Below the pieces are notes generated by a model. It was not told the origin of the DNA and ran no database searches. It was given only the letters and a program-made list of their open reading frames with translations. Both the position numbers and the translations under genes were made by a program. A stretch of 64,000 nt of DNA. Source: Agromyces atrinae (GTDB taxonomy: Bacteria; Actinomycetota; Actinomycetes; Actinomycetales; Microbacteriaceae). The stretch's first letter is position 1. The number at the start of each line of letters is the position of its first letter. Shown here piece after piece: positions 9,528 to 17,987 of this stretch. The stretch spans positions 1,984,001 through 2,048,000 of the forward strand of contig NZ_JACCBI010000001.1 of NCBI RefSeq assembly GCF_013407835.1, read 5' to 3'.

Positions 9528-10493
9528 CTACTTGACGCTGCCGGCTGTCAGACCACCGACGATGTACTTCTGCAGGAAGAGGAACAGTGCCATCACCGGA
9601 AGCGCCGCCATCACTGCACCGGCCGTGAACGCGCTCCAGTCGGCGTAGCGCGGGTTCGACACGAGCTTCGTGAGGCCGACGGCGAGCGTCTGCTTCTCGG
9701 GGTCGATGAGCAGCACGCTCGCGACGACGAACTCGTTGACCGTTCCGATGAACGAGAGCAGCGCCACGACGGCGAGGATCGGCGCGACGAGTCGGAGGAT
9801 GATCGTGAAGAAGATCCGCGCGTGCCCCGCGCCATCGATCTTCGCGGCCTCGTCGATCGACGCGGGAACCGTGTTGAAGAAGCCGTACATGAGGTACGTG
9901 TTCACACCGAGCGCGCCGCCGAGGTAGACCATGATCAGACCGAGGTGCGTGTTGAGGCCGATCGCCGGGAACCAGTCGCCGATGGCGCTCATCAGCAGGA
10001 AGATCGCGACGACGGCGAGCAGCTGCGGGAACATCTGCACGACGACGATCGTGATGAGACCGAAGCGTCGGCCGGTGAAGCGCATGCGCGAGAACGAGTA
10101 GGCGGCAAGCGCTCCGAGGAATACGGTCGCGACGGCCGTGACGCTCGCGATGACGAGCGTGTTCATGAACCACGCGGCATACGGGATGTCGGGGCTCGAC
10201 AGGATGCGCACGTAGCTGTCGATGCCGATCGCCGAGAAGAGGGCGTTCGATCCCGTGAGAGTGCCCTGCGGGTTGAGCGACGACGACAGCACGAAGAGCA
10301 GCGGGAACAGCGAGAAGACGACCATGACGATGCCGACGATGTGCCGCCAGCCCGTCGCACGGATCCAGCGGCCGACGTTGAACGGCTTCCGCGGCGGGAC
10401 GTACGGCGTCGCGTTCTTCACGCGCTCCTCTTCGAGGAGTTCGGCCGCGAGGAGACCGGTATCGGTTCCGGGAACAACGTTGGGAGTGCTCAT
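9528..10493 (-). CDS. malG: Maltodextrin ABC transporter permease (MalG type)
   Basis: 321 aa. A cytoplasmic N-terminus of about 55 residues is followed by six predicted membrane helices of the MalG/BPD_transp_1 fold. The EAA loop contacting the ATPase is seen as VPASIDEAAKIDGAGHARIFFTI. The C-terminus FLQKYIVGGLTAGSVK is characteristic of MalG-like permeases. Its start shares one nucleotide with the malF stop (TGATG). With MalF it forms the membrane channel that takes maltodextrin from MalE. No ATPase gene lies nearby, so a shared MsmK/UgpC-type ATPase elsewhere is expected. Confidence 0.93.
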   Translation of the reverse strand: MSTPNVVPGTDTGLLAAELLEEERVKNATPYVPPRKPFNVGRWIRATGWRHIVGIVMVVFSLFPLLFVLSSSLNPQGTLTGSNALFSAIGIDSYVRILSSPDIPYAAWFMNTLVIASVTAVATVFLGALAAYSFSRMRFTGRRFGLITIVVVQMFPQLLAVVAIFLLMSAIGDWFPAIGLNTHLGLIMVYLGGALGVNTYLMYGFFNTVPASIDEAAKIDGAGHARIFFTIILRLVAPILAVVALLSFIGTVNEFVVASVLLIDPEKQTLAVGLTKLVSNPRYADWSAFTAGAVMAALPVMALFLFLQKYIVGGLTAGSVK

Positions 10494-12109
10494 CAGTTCA
10501 GTTCCTCCAGCGCGCGGGTCTTCCTGAAGCTGATGATCGCGATGATCGCCACGACGAGGAAGATGATGATCGAGAAGGCGCTCGCGAGACCGTAGTCACG
10601 CGTCTGGCCGGTGAACGCCACCTTGTAGACCATGGATATGAGGATGTCGGTATGGCCGACGGCGATACTCGTCGACGAATCTCGAGGACCACCGTTCGTG
10701 AGCATGTAGATCAGGTTGAAGTTGTTGAAGTTGAACGCGAACGACGAGATCAGGAGCGGTGCGATGCTGACGAGCAGCAGCGGAAGTTTGATCAGGCGGA
10801 AGATGGCCCACGGCTTGGCGCCATCGACGGTCGCCGCCTCGGTGAGTTCGTCGGGGATCGACTGCAGAGCACCGGTGCACACGAGGAACATGTACGGGTA
10901 GCCGAGCCAGAGGTTGACGATGAGGATCGACACCTTCGCGAGAGTGGGATCGGTCAGCCAGGGGACCGACGCACCTCCCAGGAGCACCTGGTTGATGAAG
11001 CCGAAGCTCTCGTTCATCATTCCCGCCCACACGAGCGCGGAGAGGAATGAGGGGAACGCGTACGGGAGGATCATCAGCACGCGGTAGTACTTGCGTCCCT
11101 TCATCCGCATGTCGTTGAAGACGATCGCGAGGAAGAGGCCGAGGAAGAAGGTCGTCGCGACCGAGACGGCGGCGAAGACGAAGGTCCAGATCGTGACGTA
11201 GACGAGCGGACCGCGGATCGACTCCTCGGTGAACGCACGCCCGAAGTTCTCCCAGCCGATGACGATTTGCCATCCCGGGAGGAGCTGCTCGCCGTCATCC
11301 GCCGTGAACGCGCCGACGCCGGTGTCGGTGTAGACGACCCCGGTCGTCACGTCGGTCATGGTGCCGGCTTCGGCGTCGTACTGGAGGTTCGAGACGTAGA
11401 GGTACCCGCTCTGGCCGTCGGGCGTGCGGACGGCGCCGTCGTTGGGGTCGTCCGAGGCGGGTACGGCGAGCGAGGTGATCTGGTCGGTGCGCGCGATGAC
11501 CTCGGCGAAGCTGAGGGTGGTCCACCCGTCGGCGCCGACGGCCTTGTCGCCGTCCATCTGGGGGTTGTCGACCTGCTCGAGAGGCGAGTCGTTCGTACCG
11601 ACGAGGACATCGCCGTCGGGCTCGGTCACGAGGAGTCCGAGGGTGCCCGCCTGGTCGACGACGCTCACCTGCAGGGTCGGAGAATCGGGAACGCGCTCGA
11701 GCGCGGAGCTCATGAGAGCGGAGACGGCCTGTTCCTTCGAGCCGTTGTGGCCCGTGCCGTAGTTCGTGAAGCCGATGTAGGCCGTGTAACCCAGGACGAA
11801 CACCTGGAAGAGGATGAGGAAGATGACGCCCGGGGTGAGGTACTTCGCCGGCAACTGCGTGCGCGAGAAGTAGATCCAGTTCACGATCACGGTGACGACG
11901 GCGATGACGCCGATCACGAGCCACTGATCGTGCAGGAGGAGAACGAAGATCCCGTAGATCGCGATCGCATCGACGATGCCGAGCAGGACGATCTTGACGA
12001 GAAGCGTTCGCCATCCTCCTGAAGCGGCTTCGGCCATACGGGCCGCTTGCTTCTGTCGACGCGTCGGCTTCGGATCGGTCCTGACGTCGTCGTCGATCAT
12101 GGAACTCAT
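10493..12109 (-). CDS. malF: Maltodextrin ABC transporter permease (MalF type)
   Basis: 538 aa, longer than most sugar permeases because, as in MalF, a large extracytoplasmic domain (about residues 110-280) sits between the second and third membrane helices. The EAA loop is ELTEAATVDGAKPWAIFRLIKLP. The C-terminal core has six further hydrophobic segments. Start at the ATG at 12109; an ATG three codons later is possible. It follows malE after a 76-nt gap containing a strong hairpin and overlaps malG by one nucleotide. It forms the maltodextrin importer with MalG and MalE. Confidence 0.93.
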   Translation of the reverse strand: MSSMIDDDVRTDPKPTRRQKQAARMAEAASGGWRTLLVKIVLLGIVDAIAIYGIFVLLLHDQWLVIGVIAVVTVIVNWIYFSRTQLPAKYLTPGVIFLILFQVFVLGYTAYIGFTNYGTGHNGSKEQAVSALMSSALERVPDSPTLQVSVVDQAGTLGLLVTEPDGDVLVGTNDSPLEQVDNPQMDGDKAVGADGWTTLSFAEVIARTDQITSLAVPASDDPNDGAVRTPDGQSGYLYVSNLQYDAEAGTMTDVTTGVVYTDTGVGAFTADDGEQLLPGWQIVIGWENFGRAFTEESIRGPLVYVTIWTFVFAAVSVATTFFLGLFLAIVFNDMRMKGRKYYRVLMILPYAFPSFLSALVWAGMMNESFGFINQVLLGGASVPWLTDPTLAKVSILIVNLWLGYPYMFLVCTGALQSIPDELTEAATVDGAKPWAIFRLIKLPLLLVSIAPLLISSFAFNFNNFNLIYMLTNGGPRDSSTSIAVGHTDILISMVYKVAFTGQTRDYGLASAFSIIIFLVVAIIAIISFRKTRALEELN

Positions 12110-12140
12110 TGTGCTCGCTCTTCCGGGGCTGAGGTAGTGG

Positions 12141-12174
12141 TCCGGGGCGGACGCCTGTCGGCGCCCGCCCCGGA
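12141..12174 (-). terminator. Strong hairpin between malE and malF (attenuator or RNA stabiliser)
   Basis: Arms 12141-12150 and 12165-12174 are perfect 10-bp complements (TCCGGGGCGG/CCGCCCCGGA). They continue after one mismatch with CGCC/GGCG closing a 4-nt loop. It starts 11 nt after the malE stop. There is no U-run. Such hairpins after binding-protein genes usually raise binding-protein mRNA over permease mRNA, and partial termination is the inference here. Confidence 0.75.
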
Positions 12175-12185
12175 TTCACGAGTTG

Positions 12186-13397
12186 TTACTGGATCGCTGC
12201 CGCAACATCAGCGGCGAGCTTCTGCCACGTGGTGGCGGGGTCGGCTCCGTTGATGATCTCGGCCTCGGCGATGCCCCAGTACTGCCACACGGCGCCCATC
12301 GCGGGGATCGCGGGCATCGGGACGGCCTCAGCACCGACGGCGGCGAAGCCGGCGATGATCGGGTCGGCCGAAGCGGTCTCGGCAGCCGACGCAAGGGCGG
12401 GGAGGACGTTGCCAGCCTCGAACAGCGAGAGCTGCACGTCTTCGGTACCGAGGTAGTTCACGAGGAAGTCGTTCGCGGCGACCTTGTTCTTCGACTCCGA
12501 GCTGACGTAGAAGCCCTTGACGCCGGCGAACGGCGATGCAGGCTGGTCGGTCGGGCTCGGGACGGTGTCGATCGCGACGTTGATGCCGGCGTCGACCGCA
12601 GCGCCCACGTTCCACGGACCGGTGAGCCAGAAGGCCGCGGTGCCGTCGAGGAACTGCTGCTTCGCGATGTCGCCATCGATGTCGGTGTTGAAGACTCCGG
12701 TGCCGTTCTTGCCCTGCGAGCCGAGCCATGCAGCGAACTGCTCGCCGCCGGCGTTGCCGATCTGGAGGTCGGTCGGGTCGTAGCCGGCGTCGGTCGAGCC
12801 GAAGACGGGTGCGCCGAACGCGGTCTGGAACGGGTAGAGGTGGTACGGGTCGCCCTCAGCACCCTGCTGGACGACGAACGTGCCCTTCGCGACCATGTCG
12901 TCGAAGCTCGTGGGAGCCTCGGGAACCAGGTCGGCGTTGCGCAGCACGGCGATGTTCTCGACGGCGTACGGGAGGAGGTAGACGGTGCCCTCGTAGGTGG
13001 CGGCCTGGATGGCGACCGGGAGGTAGTCAGCGGCGCTGTCACCGAGCTCGAGGGGAGCGACGACACCGTTGGTCGAGAGCTCGCCGAGCCAGTCGTGCGC
13101 ACCCATGACGACGTCGGGGCCCTTGCCCGTCGGCACCTGCTGGATGAAGTCGTCCTTGATGGTCGAGGTGTCCTTGCCGACGAGCTTGACGGAGATGCCC
13201 GTCTTCTCCTCGTAGGACTCGGCTGCGCCCTTCAGAGCGTCGAGACGCTCGGAGTCGACCCAGACCGTGAGCGAGCCGCCCTCAGCAGACGTTTCGCCGC
13301 CTGCATCGCTGTCGCCGGCTGCGCAGCCGGCGAGTCCGAGCGTCGCAGCAATCGCGAACGCTCCAGCTACAAGGAGGCCCTTCTTGTTCACCCTCAT
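12186..13397 (-). CDS. malE: Maltodextrin-binding lipoprotein (MalE type)
   Basis: 403 aa. N-terminal MRVNKK, hydrophobic core and lipobox LAGC place the lipid anchor at Cys25, followed by an acidic Gly/Ser linker. The mature part is a family-1 extracellular solute-binding protein: LTVWVDSERLDALKGAAESYEEKTGI at the start, GPDVVMGAHDWLGEL, and the ITxxVDAGINVAIDTVPSP-like hinge strand. It captures maltodextrins at the cell surface for MalFG. First gene of the operon, divergent from the GH13 alpha-glucosidase, with a LacI-type operator 130 nt upstream. Confidence 0.93.
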   Translation of the reverse strand: MRVNKKGLLVAGAFAIAATLGLAGCAAGDSDAGGETSAEGGSLTVWVDSERLDALKGAAESYEEKTGISVKLVGKDTSTIKDDFIQQVPTGKGPDVVMGAHDWLGELSTNGVVAPLELGDSAADYLPVAIQAATYEGTVYLLPYAVENIAVLRNADLVPEAPTSFDDMVAKGTFVVQQGAEGDPYHLYPFQTAFGAPVFGSTDAGYDPTDLQIGNAGGEQFAAWLGSQGKNGTGVFNTDIDGDIAKQQFLDGTAAFWLTGPWNVGAAVDAGINVAIDTVPSPTDQPASPFAGVKGFYVSSESKNKVAANDFLVNYLGTEDVQLSLFEAGNVLPALASAAETASADPIIAGFAAVGAEAVPMPAIPAMGAVWQYWGIAEAEIINGADPATTWQKLAADVAAAIQ

Positions 13398-13526
13398 TGG
13401 TGTGCCCTTCTCAGTGTGCTCGAGTCCGGCGCCTTCGCCATGGTGAGGGAGCTGTGGTCCCCGTTCCCTACGGGGAACCGTGCACCGGCACGAAAGGCCG
13501 TTCTTCCGATGGAGTGCTCACAATTC

Positions 13527-13540
13527 TGCAAGCGATTACA
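13527..13540. promoter_or_regulatory. LacI/MalR-type operator, malE side
   Basis: TGCAAGCGATTACA: half-sites TGCAAGC and (reverse complement) TGTAATC around a central CG, the typical LacI/GalR layout. It lies in the 272-bp divergent region between malE and the alpha-glucosidase gene, nearer to malE. Four similar sites exist in this window. Confidence 0.78.
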
Positions 13541-13624
13541 GGTATACCCTGCCCGAGCGATGTTGACAACTCGGGAATGCCGATTCGATATATCTTCGTG
13601 ATACTTGACGGGATCAAGGACATC

Positions 13625-13638
13625 TGCAAGCGCTTCCA
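13625..13638. promoter_or_regulatory. LacI/MalR-type operator, alpha-glucosidase side
   Basis: TGCAAGCGCTTCCA: half-sites TGCAAGC and TGGAAGC around CG. On the plus strand its right end (CTTCCA) lies 17 nt before TAGAGT, a plausible -10, so the operator would cover the -35. It ends 31 nt before the alpha-glucosidase ATG. Confidence 0.8.
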
Positions 13639-13669
13639 CGCCTTTCTTTTTCGCGTAGAGTGTTCCGTC

Positions 13670-15340
13670 ATGACTACAGAGTGGTGGCGTTCCGCCGTGA
13701 TCTACCAGATCTACCCCCGATCGTTCGCCGATGCGAACGGCGACGGCATGGGAGATCTCGCGGGGATCACGAGTCGGCTGCCGTCCCTCCAGGCGCTCGG
13801 CATCGACGCGATCTGGCTCTCGCCCTTCTTCACCTCGCCGCAGCGGGATGCCGGCTACGACGTCGCCGACTACTGCGACGTCGACCCCCTCTTCGGCACG
13901 CTCGCCGACTTCGACGCCATGCTCGCCGAGGCCCACGCCCGCGGCATCCGGGTCATCGTCGACCTCGTGCCGAACCACTCGTCCGACCAGCACGTCTGGT
14001 TCCAGGCCGCTCTCGCCGCCCCGGCGGGCAGCCCGGAACGCGCTCGCTACATCTTCCGCGACGGCCTCGGTGCGAACGGCGAACTGCCTCCGAACAACTG
14101 GGAGTCGGTGTTCGGCGGCGGCATGTGGACGCGCACGACCGACGCCGACGGCACGCCCGGCCAGTGGTACCTGCACATCTTCGATACGACCCAGCCCGAC
14201 TTCGACTGGACGAACGAGGACGTGCGCGAGGAGTTCCGGCGCATCCTGCGCTTCTGGCTCGACCGCGGGGTCGACGGATTCCGCGTCGACGTCGCGCACG
14301 GGCTCATCAAGGCCGACGGGCTGCCCGACTACACGCCTCCCGCCGAGGGAGGCAGCATGGGCGGCGGAACGGCCCTCGAGCCCGGAATCACCGCCGAGGC
14401 GCCCGCGACCCCGCCGTACTGGGCCCAGGACGGCGTGCACGAGATCTACCGCGACTGGCGATCACTGCTCGACGAGTACTCCGGCGACCGCATCCTCGCT
14501 GCCGAGGCCTGGGTCGACCCCCTCGAGAAGCTCGCCCGCTGGGTGCGCCCCGACGAGATGCACCAGTCGTTCAACTTCGCCTACCTCGAGACCCCGTGGA
14601 ACGCCGCCGCACTGCGCACCGTGATCGATGCCTCGATCGCGGCGTTCCGCTCGGTCGGCGCCCCCAGCACGTGGGTGCTCTCGAACCACGACGTCGTCCG
14701 GCACGCGTCGAGGCTCGCTCTCACCGCCGAGAACCTGCAGGGGCACGGCATCGGACCGAAGACCACGGGACTCCCCGATCCGGTCGTCGGCCTCCGCCGC
14801 GCTCGCGCCGCGACGAGCGTCATGCTCGCCCTCCCCGGATCGTCGTACCTCTACCAGGGCGAGGAGCTCGGCCTGCCCGAAGCGATCGACTTGCCCGATG
14901 ACGCGCGGCAAGATCCGACGTGGTTCCGCACCAACGGCGAACGATACGGCCGTGACGGATGCCGCGTGCCGATCCCCTGGGAGGCGGATGCGCCGTCCTA
15001 CGGCTTCGGCCCGTCAGCACGGTCGTGGCTTCCCCAGCCCGCGGACTGGGCGCACTTCGCGCGCGACCAGCAGGTCGACGATCCCGACTCGACGCTCTCG
15101 CTCTACACCGACCTGCTGCGCCTCCGCCGCGAGCACGCCCTCGGCCTGAGCGAGCTCACGTGGTTGCCGGGCTACGGCGACGACATCGTCGCATTCCAGA
15201 CGAGCGGCGGGTTCGTCGTCATCGGCAATGCGGGCTCGGAGGCCATCAGCCTGCCCGACGGCGCTGAGATCGTCGTCGCGAGTTCGCCCGTGTCCGACAG
15301 CATCCTTCCCCCGGACACGACCGTGTGGTTGCGCGCCTGA
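13670..15340 (+). CDS. GH13 alpha-glucosidase (oligo-1,6-/maltodextrin glucosidase type)
   Basis: 556 aa from the ATG at 13670. The frame is open further upstream, but that stretch holds the promoter and operators. It starts with WWRSAVIYQIYPRSF, as in oligo-1,6-glucosidases and alpha-glucosidases of GH13. Region I is DLVPNHSS, region II GFRVDVAHG with nucleophile Asp207, region III AAEAW with acid/base Glu279, and region IV VLSNHDVVRH with Asp341. No signal peptide, so cytoplasmic. It cleaves imported maltooligosaccharides to glucose. Divergent from malE with two operator sites between, hence probably co-regulated with the transporter. Confidence 0.93.
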   Translation: MTTEWWRSAVIYQIYPRSFADANGDGMGDLAGITSRLPSLQALGIDAIWLSPFFTSPQRDAGYDVADYCDVDPLFGTLADFDAMLAEAHARGIRVIVDLVPNHSSDQHVWFQAALAAPAGSPERARYIFRDGLGANGELPPNNWESVFGGGMWTRTTDADGTPGQWYLHIFDTTQPDFDWTNEDVREEFRRILRFWLDRGVDGFRVDVAHGLIKADGLPDYTPPAEGGSMGGGTALEPGITAEAPATPPYWAQDGVHEIYRDWRSLLDEYSGDRILAAEAWVDPLEKLARWVRPDEMHQSFNFAYLETPWNAAALRTVIDASIAAFRSVGAPSTWVLSNHDVVRHASRLALTAENLQGHGIGPKTTGLPDPVVGLRRARAATSVMLALPGSSYLYQGEELGLPEAIDLPDDARQDPTWFRTNGERYGRDGCRVPIPWEADAPSYGFGPSARSWLPQPADWAHFARDQQVDDPDSTLSLYTDLLRLRREHALGLSELTWLPGYGDDIVAFQTSGGFVVIGNAGSEAISLPDGAEIVVASSPVSDSILPPDTTVWLRA

Positions 15341-15366
15341 GTCGACGGCACGACCGACGGCACGAA

Positions 15367-15400
15367 AGAACCGGGTGGGGCTTCGGCCTCACCCGGTTCT
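15367..15400. terminator. Bidirectional terminator hairpin with UUCG tetraloop
   Basis: Arms from 15367 (AGAACCGGGTGGGG) and to 15400 (CCTCACCCGGTTCT) pair over 14 bp with one G-U. Together with a closing C-G pair they enclose TTCG. It separates the convergent alpha-glucosidase and M23 peptidase genes and is followed by TGTGT on the plus strand. Confidence 0.88.
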
Positions 15401-15410
15401 GTGTACGCGA

Positions 15411-16745
15411 CTAGTTCGTGTTGGCGTAGAGCCATTCGAGCGGGTCGACCTTGGTGCCGGTGACGCCGCCGAGACGGATCTCGAAGTGGAGGTGCGGGCC
15501 GGTCGACATGCCCGTCGAGCCCGTGGTGCCGATGACGTCGCCGACGCTCACGACGTCGCCCACGGCGAAGCGCATCGAGCCGTGCTCCATGTGCGCGTAG
15601 ACGCTCGTCACGGTCTGGCCGTCGATGACGTGATCGATCGCCATGTACACGCCGAGGCTGCCTTCGCCGTCTTCGGCGATGCTCACGACGCCGTCGGCGA
15701 TCGACTGGATCGGAGCGCCGAGGCCCGGGTTGAAGTCCTGTCCGCCGTGGTCGCTCGAGCAGCCCGCGCAGTTGCGGTAGCCGAAACGGTCACCGATGTG
15801 CACGCCGACGGGGAACGGCCACTGGATCGTGCCGTTCGGGTTGTTCGTGAACGTCGCCTCGAGGCGGATGCCGCTCTCGGCGGCGTACTCGGCGACGGAT
15901 GCCGCGGCATAGCCGTCACGCTCGACCGGGATCGGCGCGGAGTCGGCCGCGACCTGGATCGACTGTGTGGCCTCGGCGACCTTCGCCGCTGCCGTCGACT
16001 GAACCGTCGCCGAAGCGAGCACCTCCGACGGGCTCACGAGCGAACCGGCAGGCACGGTCGTCGCCACGGCCATGAGCGCGACGAACGTCATGGCGACGCC
16101 GCTGAGAGCGCGACCGGCGACCGAGCGGGTGAAGGACTTCCGCGGAGCGGCGGCCGCAGCACTCGCCGCAGGGGGGACGGATTCGGTGACGCGCGTGCGC
16201 GCCTCGGGAAGGCCGAGCACGGGAAGCGAGTCGACCGGCTCGGAGGCCGCTGCGATGTCACGGTGGTGCTCGCTCGGCGCCGTGAGTACGGCATCGAACT
16301 CGTCGGCATCGACGTGCTCGGCCGGAAGAGAGGAGAGGGGAACGTCGAGGTGGCCGGGCTCAGCAGCATCGGACGTCTCGGCGCTGCGGCGTGAGCGGCG
16401 GCGAAGCGGCTGATCGGACGCGGCCCCGATGATCACGGGAACGACGGCGGTCCCCATGGTGACCGTCGGCACCTCTGCCTCGGCTGACTGCACTCGGGGT
16501 GCGGCGGACTCGCCGGCATCCGTCGCCGTGGACGCTGCAGCCGCCGCGCGCTCTGCGGCGCGCAATTCGGCACGGGTGAGCGGCTGCGACGGCGTGGCCT
16601 GCCGCTCTCGCTCGCGCAACTGTCGTCGCGTCAACCCCGACCCCGTGGGGTCTTCGGCACCGAGCGGGGAACCGCTCTGCGCAGGGGTGATCTGAGTCAA
16701 ATCGTCGCTTTCGGCATAGTCAGGCAACCGGGGGGAGATGCTCAT
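15411..16745 (-). CDS. Membrane-anchored M23 (LytM) family peptidase
   Basis: 444 aa from the ATG at 16745 (MSISPRLPDYAESDD); a TTG five codons upstream is the alternative. The first 200 residues or so are a polar, Ala/Arg/Glu-rich cytoplasmic part, followed by one membrane helix (about 215-240). The C-terminal LytM domain (about 320-440) keeps the zinc ligands: HGGQD (His and Asp), the YAHM His and the HLHFE His pair. It therefore looks active rather than a degenerate regulator. Such enzymes cut peptidoglycan cross-links or stems, and this one acts at the outer face of the membrane. The long N-terminal tail is typical of actinobacterial members. Confidence 0.9.
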   Translation of the reverse strand: MSISPRLPDYAESDDLTQITPAQSGSPLGAEDPTGSGLTRRQLRERERQATPSQPLTRAELRAAERAAAAASTATDAGESAAPRVQSAEAEVPTVTMGTAVVPVIIGAASDQPLRRRSRRSAETSDAAEPGHLDVPLSSLPAEHVDADEFDAVLTAPSEHHRDIAAASEPVDSLPVLGLPEARTRVTESVPPAASAAAAAPRKSFTRSVAGRALSGVAMTFVALMAVATTVPAGSLVSPSEVLASATVQSTAAAKVAEATQSIQVAADSAPIPVERDGYAAASVAEYAAESGIRLEATFTNNPNGTIQWPFPVGVHIGDRFGYRNCAGCSSDHGGQDFNPGLGAPIQSIADGVVSIAEDGEGSLGVYMAIDHVIDGQTVTSVYAHMEHGSMRFAVGDVVSVGDVIGTTGSTGMSTGPHLHFEIRLGGVTGTKVDPLEWLYANTN

Positions 16746-16835
16746 TCTGGCCAGCGCCAAAATAACGGATTGGTAAACACTAACCCGAACGAGCGCTTCG
16801 ACGCTACGTGATGACCCTGTGTGAAAGCTCCATCC

Positions 16836-17642
16836 TCAGCCCCGCGGGTCGGCGAGCGCGAGTGCCGCGAGCAGCTCGGCCTGCACCCCGGGCGCGCCCG
16901 CGACGAAGAGATCGCTGCTCTCGCGAAGCCCGTCGCGACCCGTCACGACAGCGCCGGCCTCGCGGGCGATGAGGCCTCCGGCCGCGTGATCCCAGGGGTT
17001 CAGCCCGCGCTCGTAGTAGGCGTCGAGACGGCCCGACGCGAGGTCGCACAGATCGAGAGCCGCCGACCCGATACGGCGGATGTCGCGGATCTGGCCGATG
17101 AGACGGCCGAGTACCGCCGCCTGGGCGAGACGCACCTCGGGCCGGTATCCGAAGCCCGTGCCCACGAGTGCGCGGTCGAGAGTGACATCGGGCGTTACGT
17201 GCAGCCGCTCGCCGTCGCGGAACGCGCCGTCGCCCACCGACGCCCAGTAGAGCTCGCCCGTCGACGGGTTCGCGATGGCACCCGCGAGGGTGCGTGCCTC
17301 GTCGGTGTCGACCGGCCCCTCGACGGCCGCGATGCTCACGGCCCACGCGGGGATCCCGTAGAGGAAGTTGACGGTGCCGTCGATCGGGTCGACGACCCAC
17401 GTCACTCCGCTCGAGCCGCCGGTCGCGTCGCTCTCCTCGCCGTAGAAGCCGTCGTCCGGTCGCGCGTCAGCGAGAAGGGAGCGGATGAGGGTCTCGGTGT
17501 CGCGATCGACCTCCGTCACGACATCCACCGGGCTCGACTTCGTCGCGGCGACGCTCACGCCGTGCGAGCGGCGCTCGAGAGCGAAGGCTCCCGCGGTGCG
17601 TGCGACATCACGGGCGATGGCCAGGAGTTCGGTGCTCGACAT
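16836..17642 (-). CDS. Inositol monophosphatase family protein
   Basis: 268 aa, normal for the family. Metal-binding motifs are present: the VTEVDRDTE region, GEESD (Glu), WVVDPIDGTVNFLYG (the DPIDGT signature) and NPWDHAAGGLIAREAGA (second signature with Asp). Needs Mg2+ and acts in the cytoplasm. Members hydrolyse inositol-1-phosphate, histidinol phosphate or related sugar phosphates; the short, generic active site does not settle which. It lies upstream of and on the same strand as the M23 peptidase gene. Confidence 0.9.
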   Translation of the reverse strand: MSSTELLAIARDVARTAGAFALERRSHGVSVAATKSSPVDVVTEVDRDTETLIRSLLADARPDDGFYGEESDATGGSSGVTWVVDPIDGTVNFLYGIPAWAVSIAAVEGPVDTDEARTLAGAIANPSTGELYWASVGDGAFRDGERLHVTPDVTLDRALVGTGFGYRPEVRLAQAAVLGRLIGQIRDIRRIGSAALDLCDLASGRLDAYYERGLNPWDHAAGGLIAREAGAVVTGRDGLRESSDLFVAGAPGVQAELLAALALADPRG

Positions 17643-17702
17643 GCTGACACCCTACTGAGGGCGGCTGAACGGGCGACGGGTCGATGACCTAGTGGAACGT
17701 GG

Positions 17703-17784
17703 TGGCGAGTGAGGGATTCGAACCCCCGAATGCTGAGCAGTCTGATTTACAGTCAGATCCCTTTGGCCGCTTGGGTAACTCGCC
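17703..17784 (-). tRNA. tRNA-Tyr (anticodon GTA)
   Basis: An 82-nt class II tRNA with a long variable arm. The acceptor GGCGAGT pairs with ACTCGCC, the anticodon stem TCTGA/TCAGA encloses loop CTGTAAA, and the T-arm is GGGGG-TTCGAAT-CCCTC with G-U and mismatch tolerance. The discriminator is A and CCA is not encoded. Confidence 0.95.
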
Positions 17785-17987
17785 AGGTTGCACCCGACCG
17801 AGTTCTGCACACAACCGGGGGCCTCACAAGAATACTCACGAACCTGCCGCGCGAGAAATCGGGTCCGATCTCACGATTGGTCGTGCGCGGCTGATGACGC
17901 GGACGCCGTCGTCCGACAGAATCGGCAGGGGTAATAACAAACCGGAAACCCAGTCCTCGATAGGCTTTCGAGGAAACCGAGGGAGCT

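Noticed and set aside
9511..10173. Upstream extension of the cyclomaltodextrinase frame into malG
   Set aside because: The translation is Arg/His-rich noise and overlaps malG. The ATG at 9510 starts a normal N-domain.
13397..13669. Open frame upstream of the alpha-glucosidase ATG
   Set aside because: This is the divergent promoter with two operators. The GH13 family N-terminus begins at 13670.
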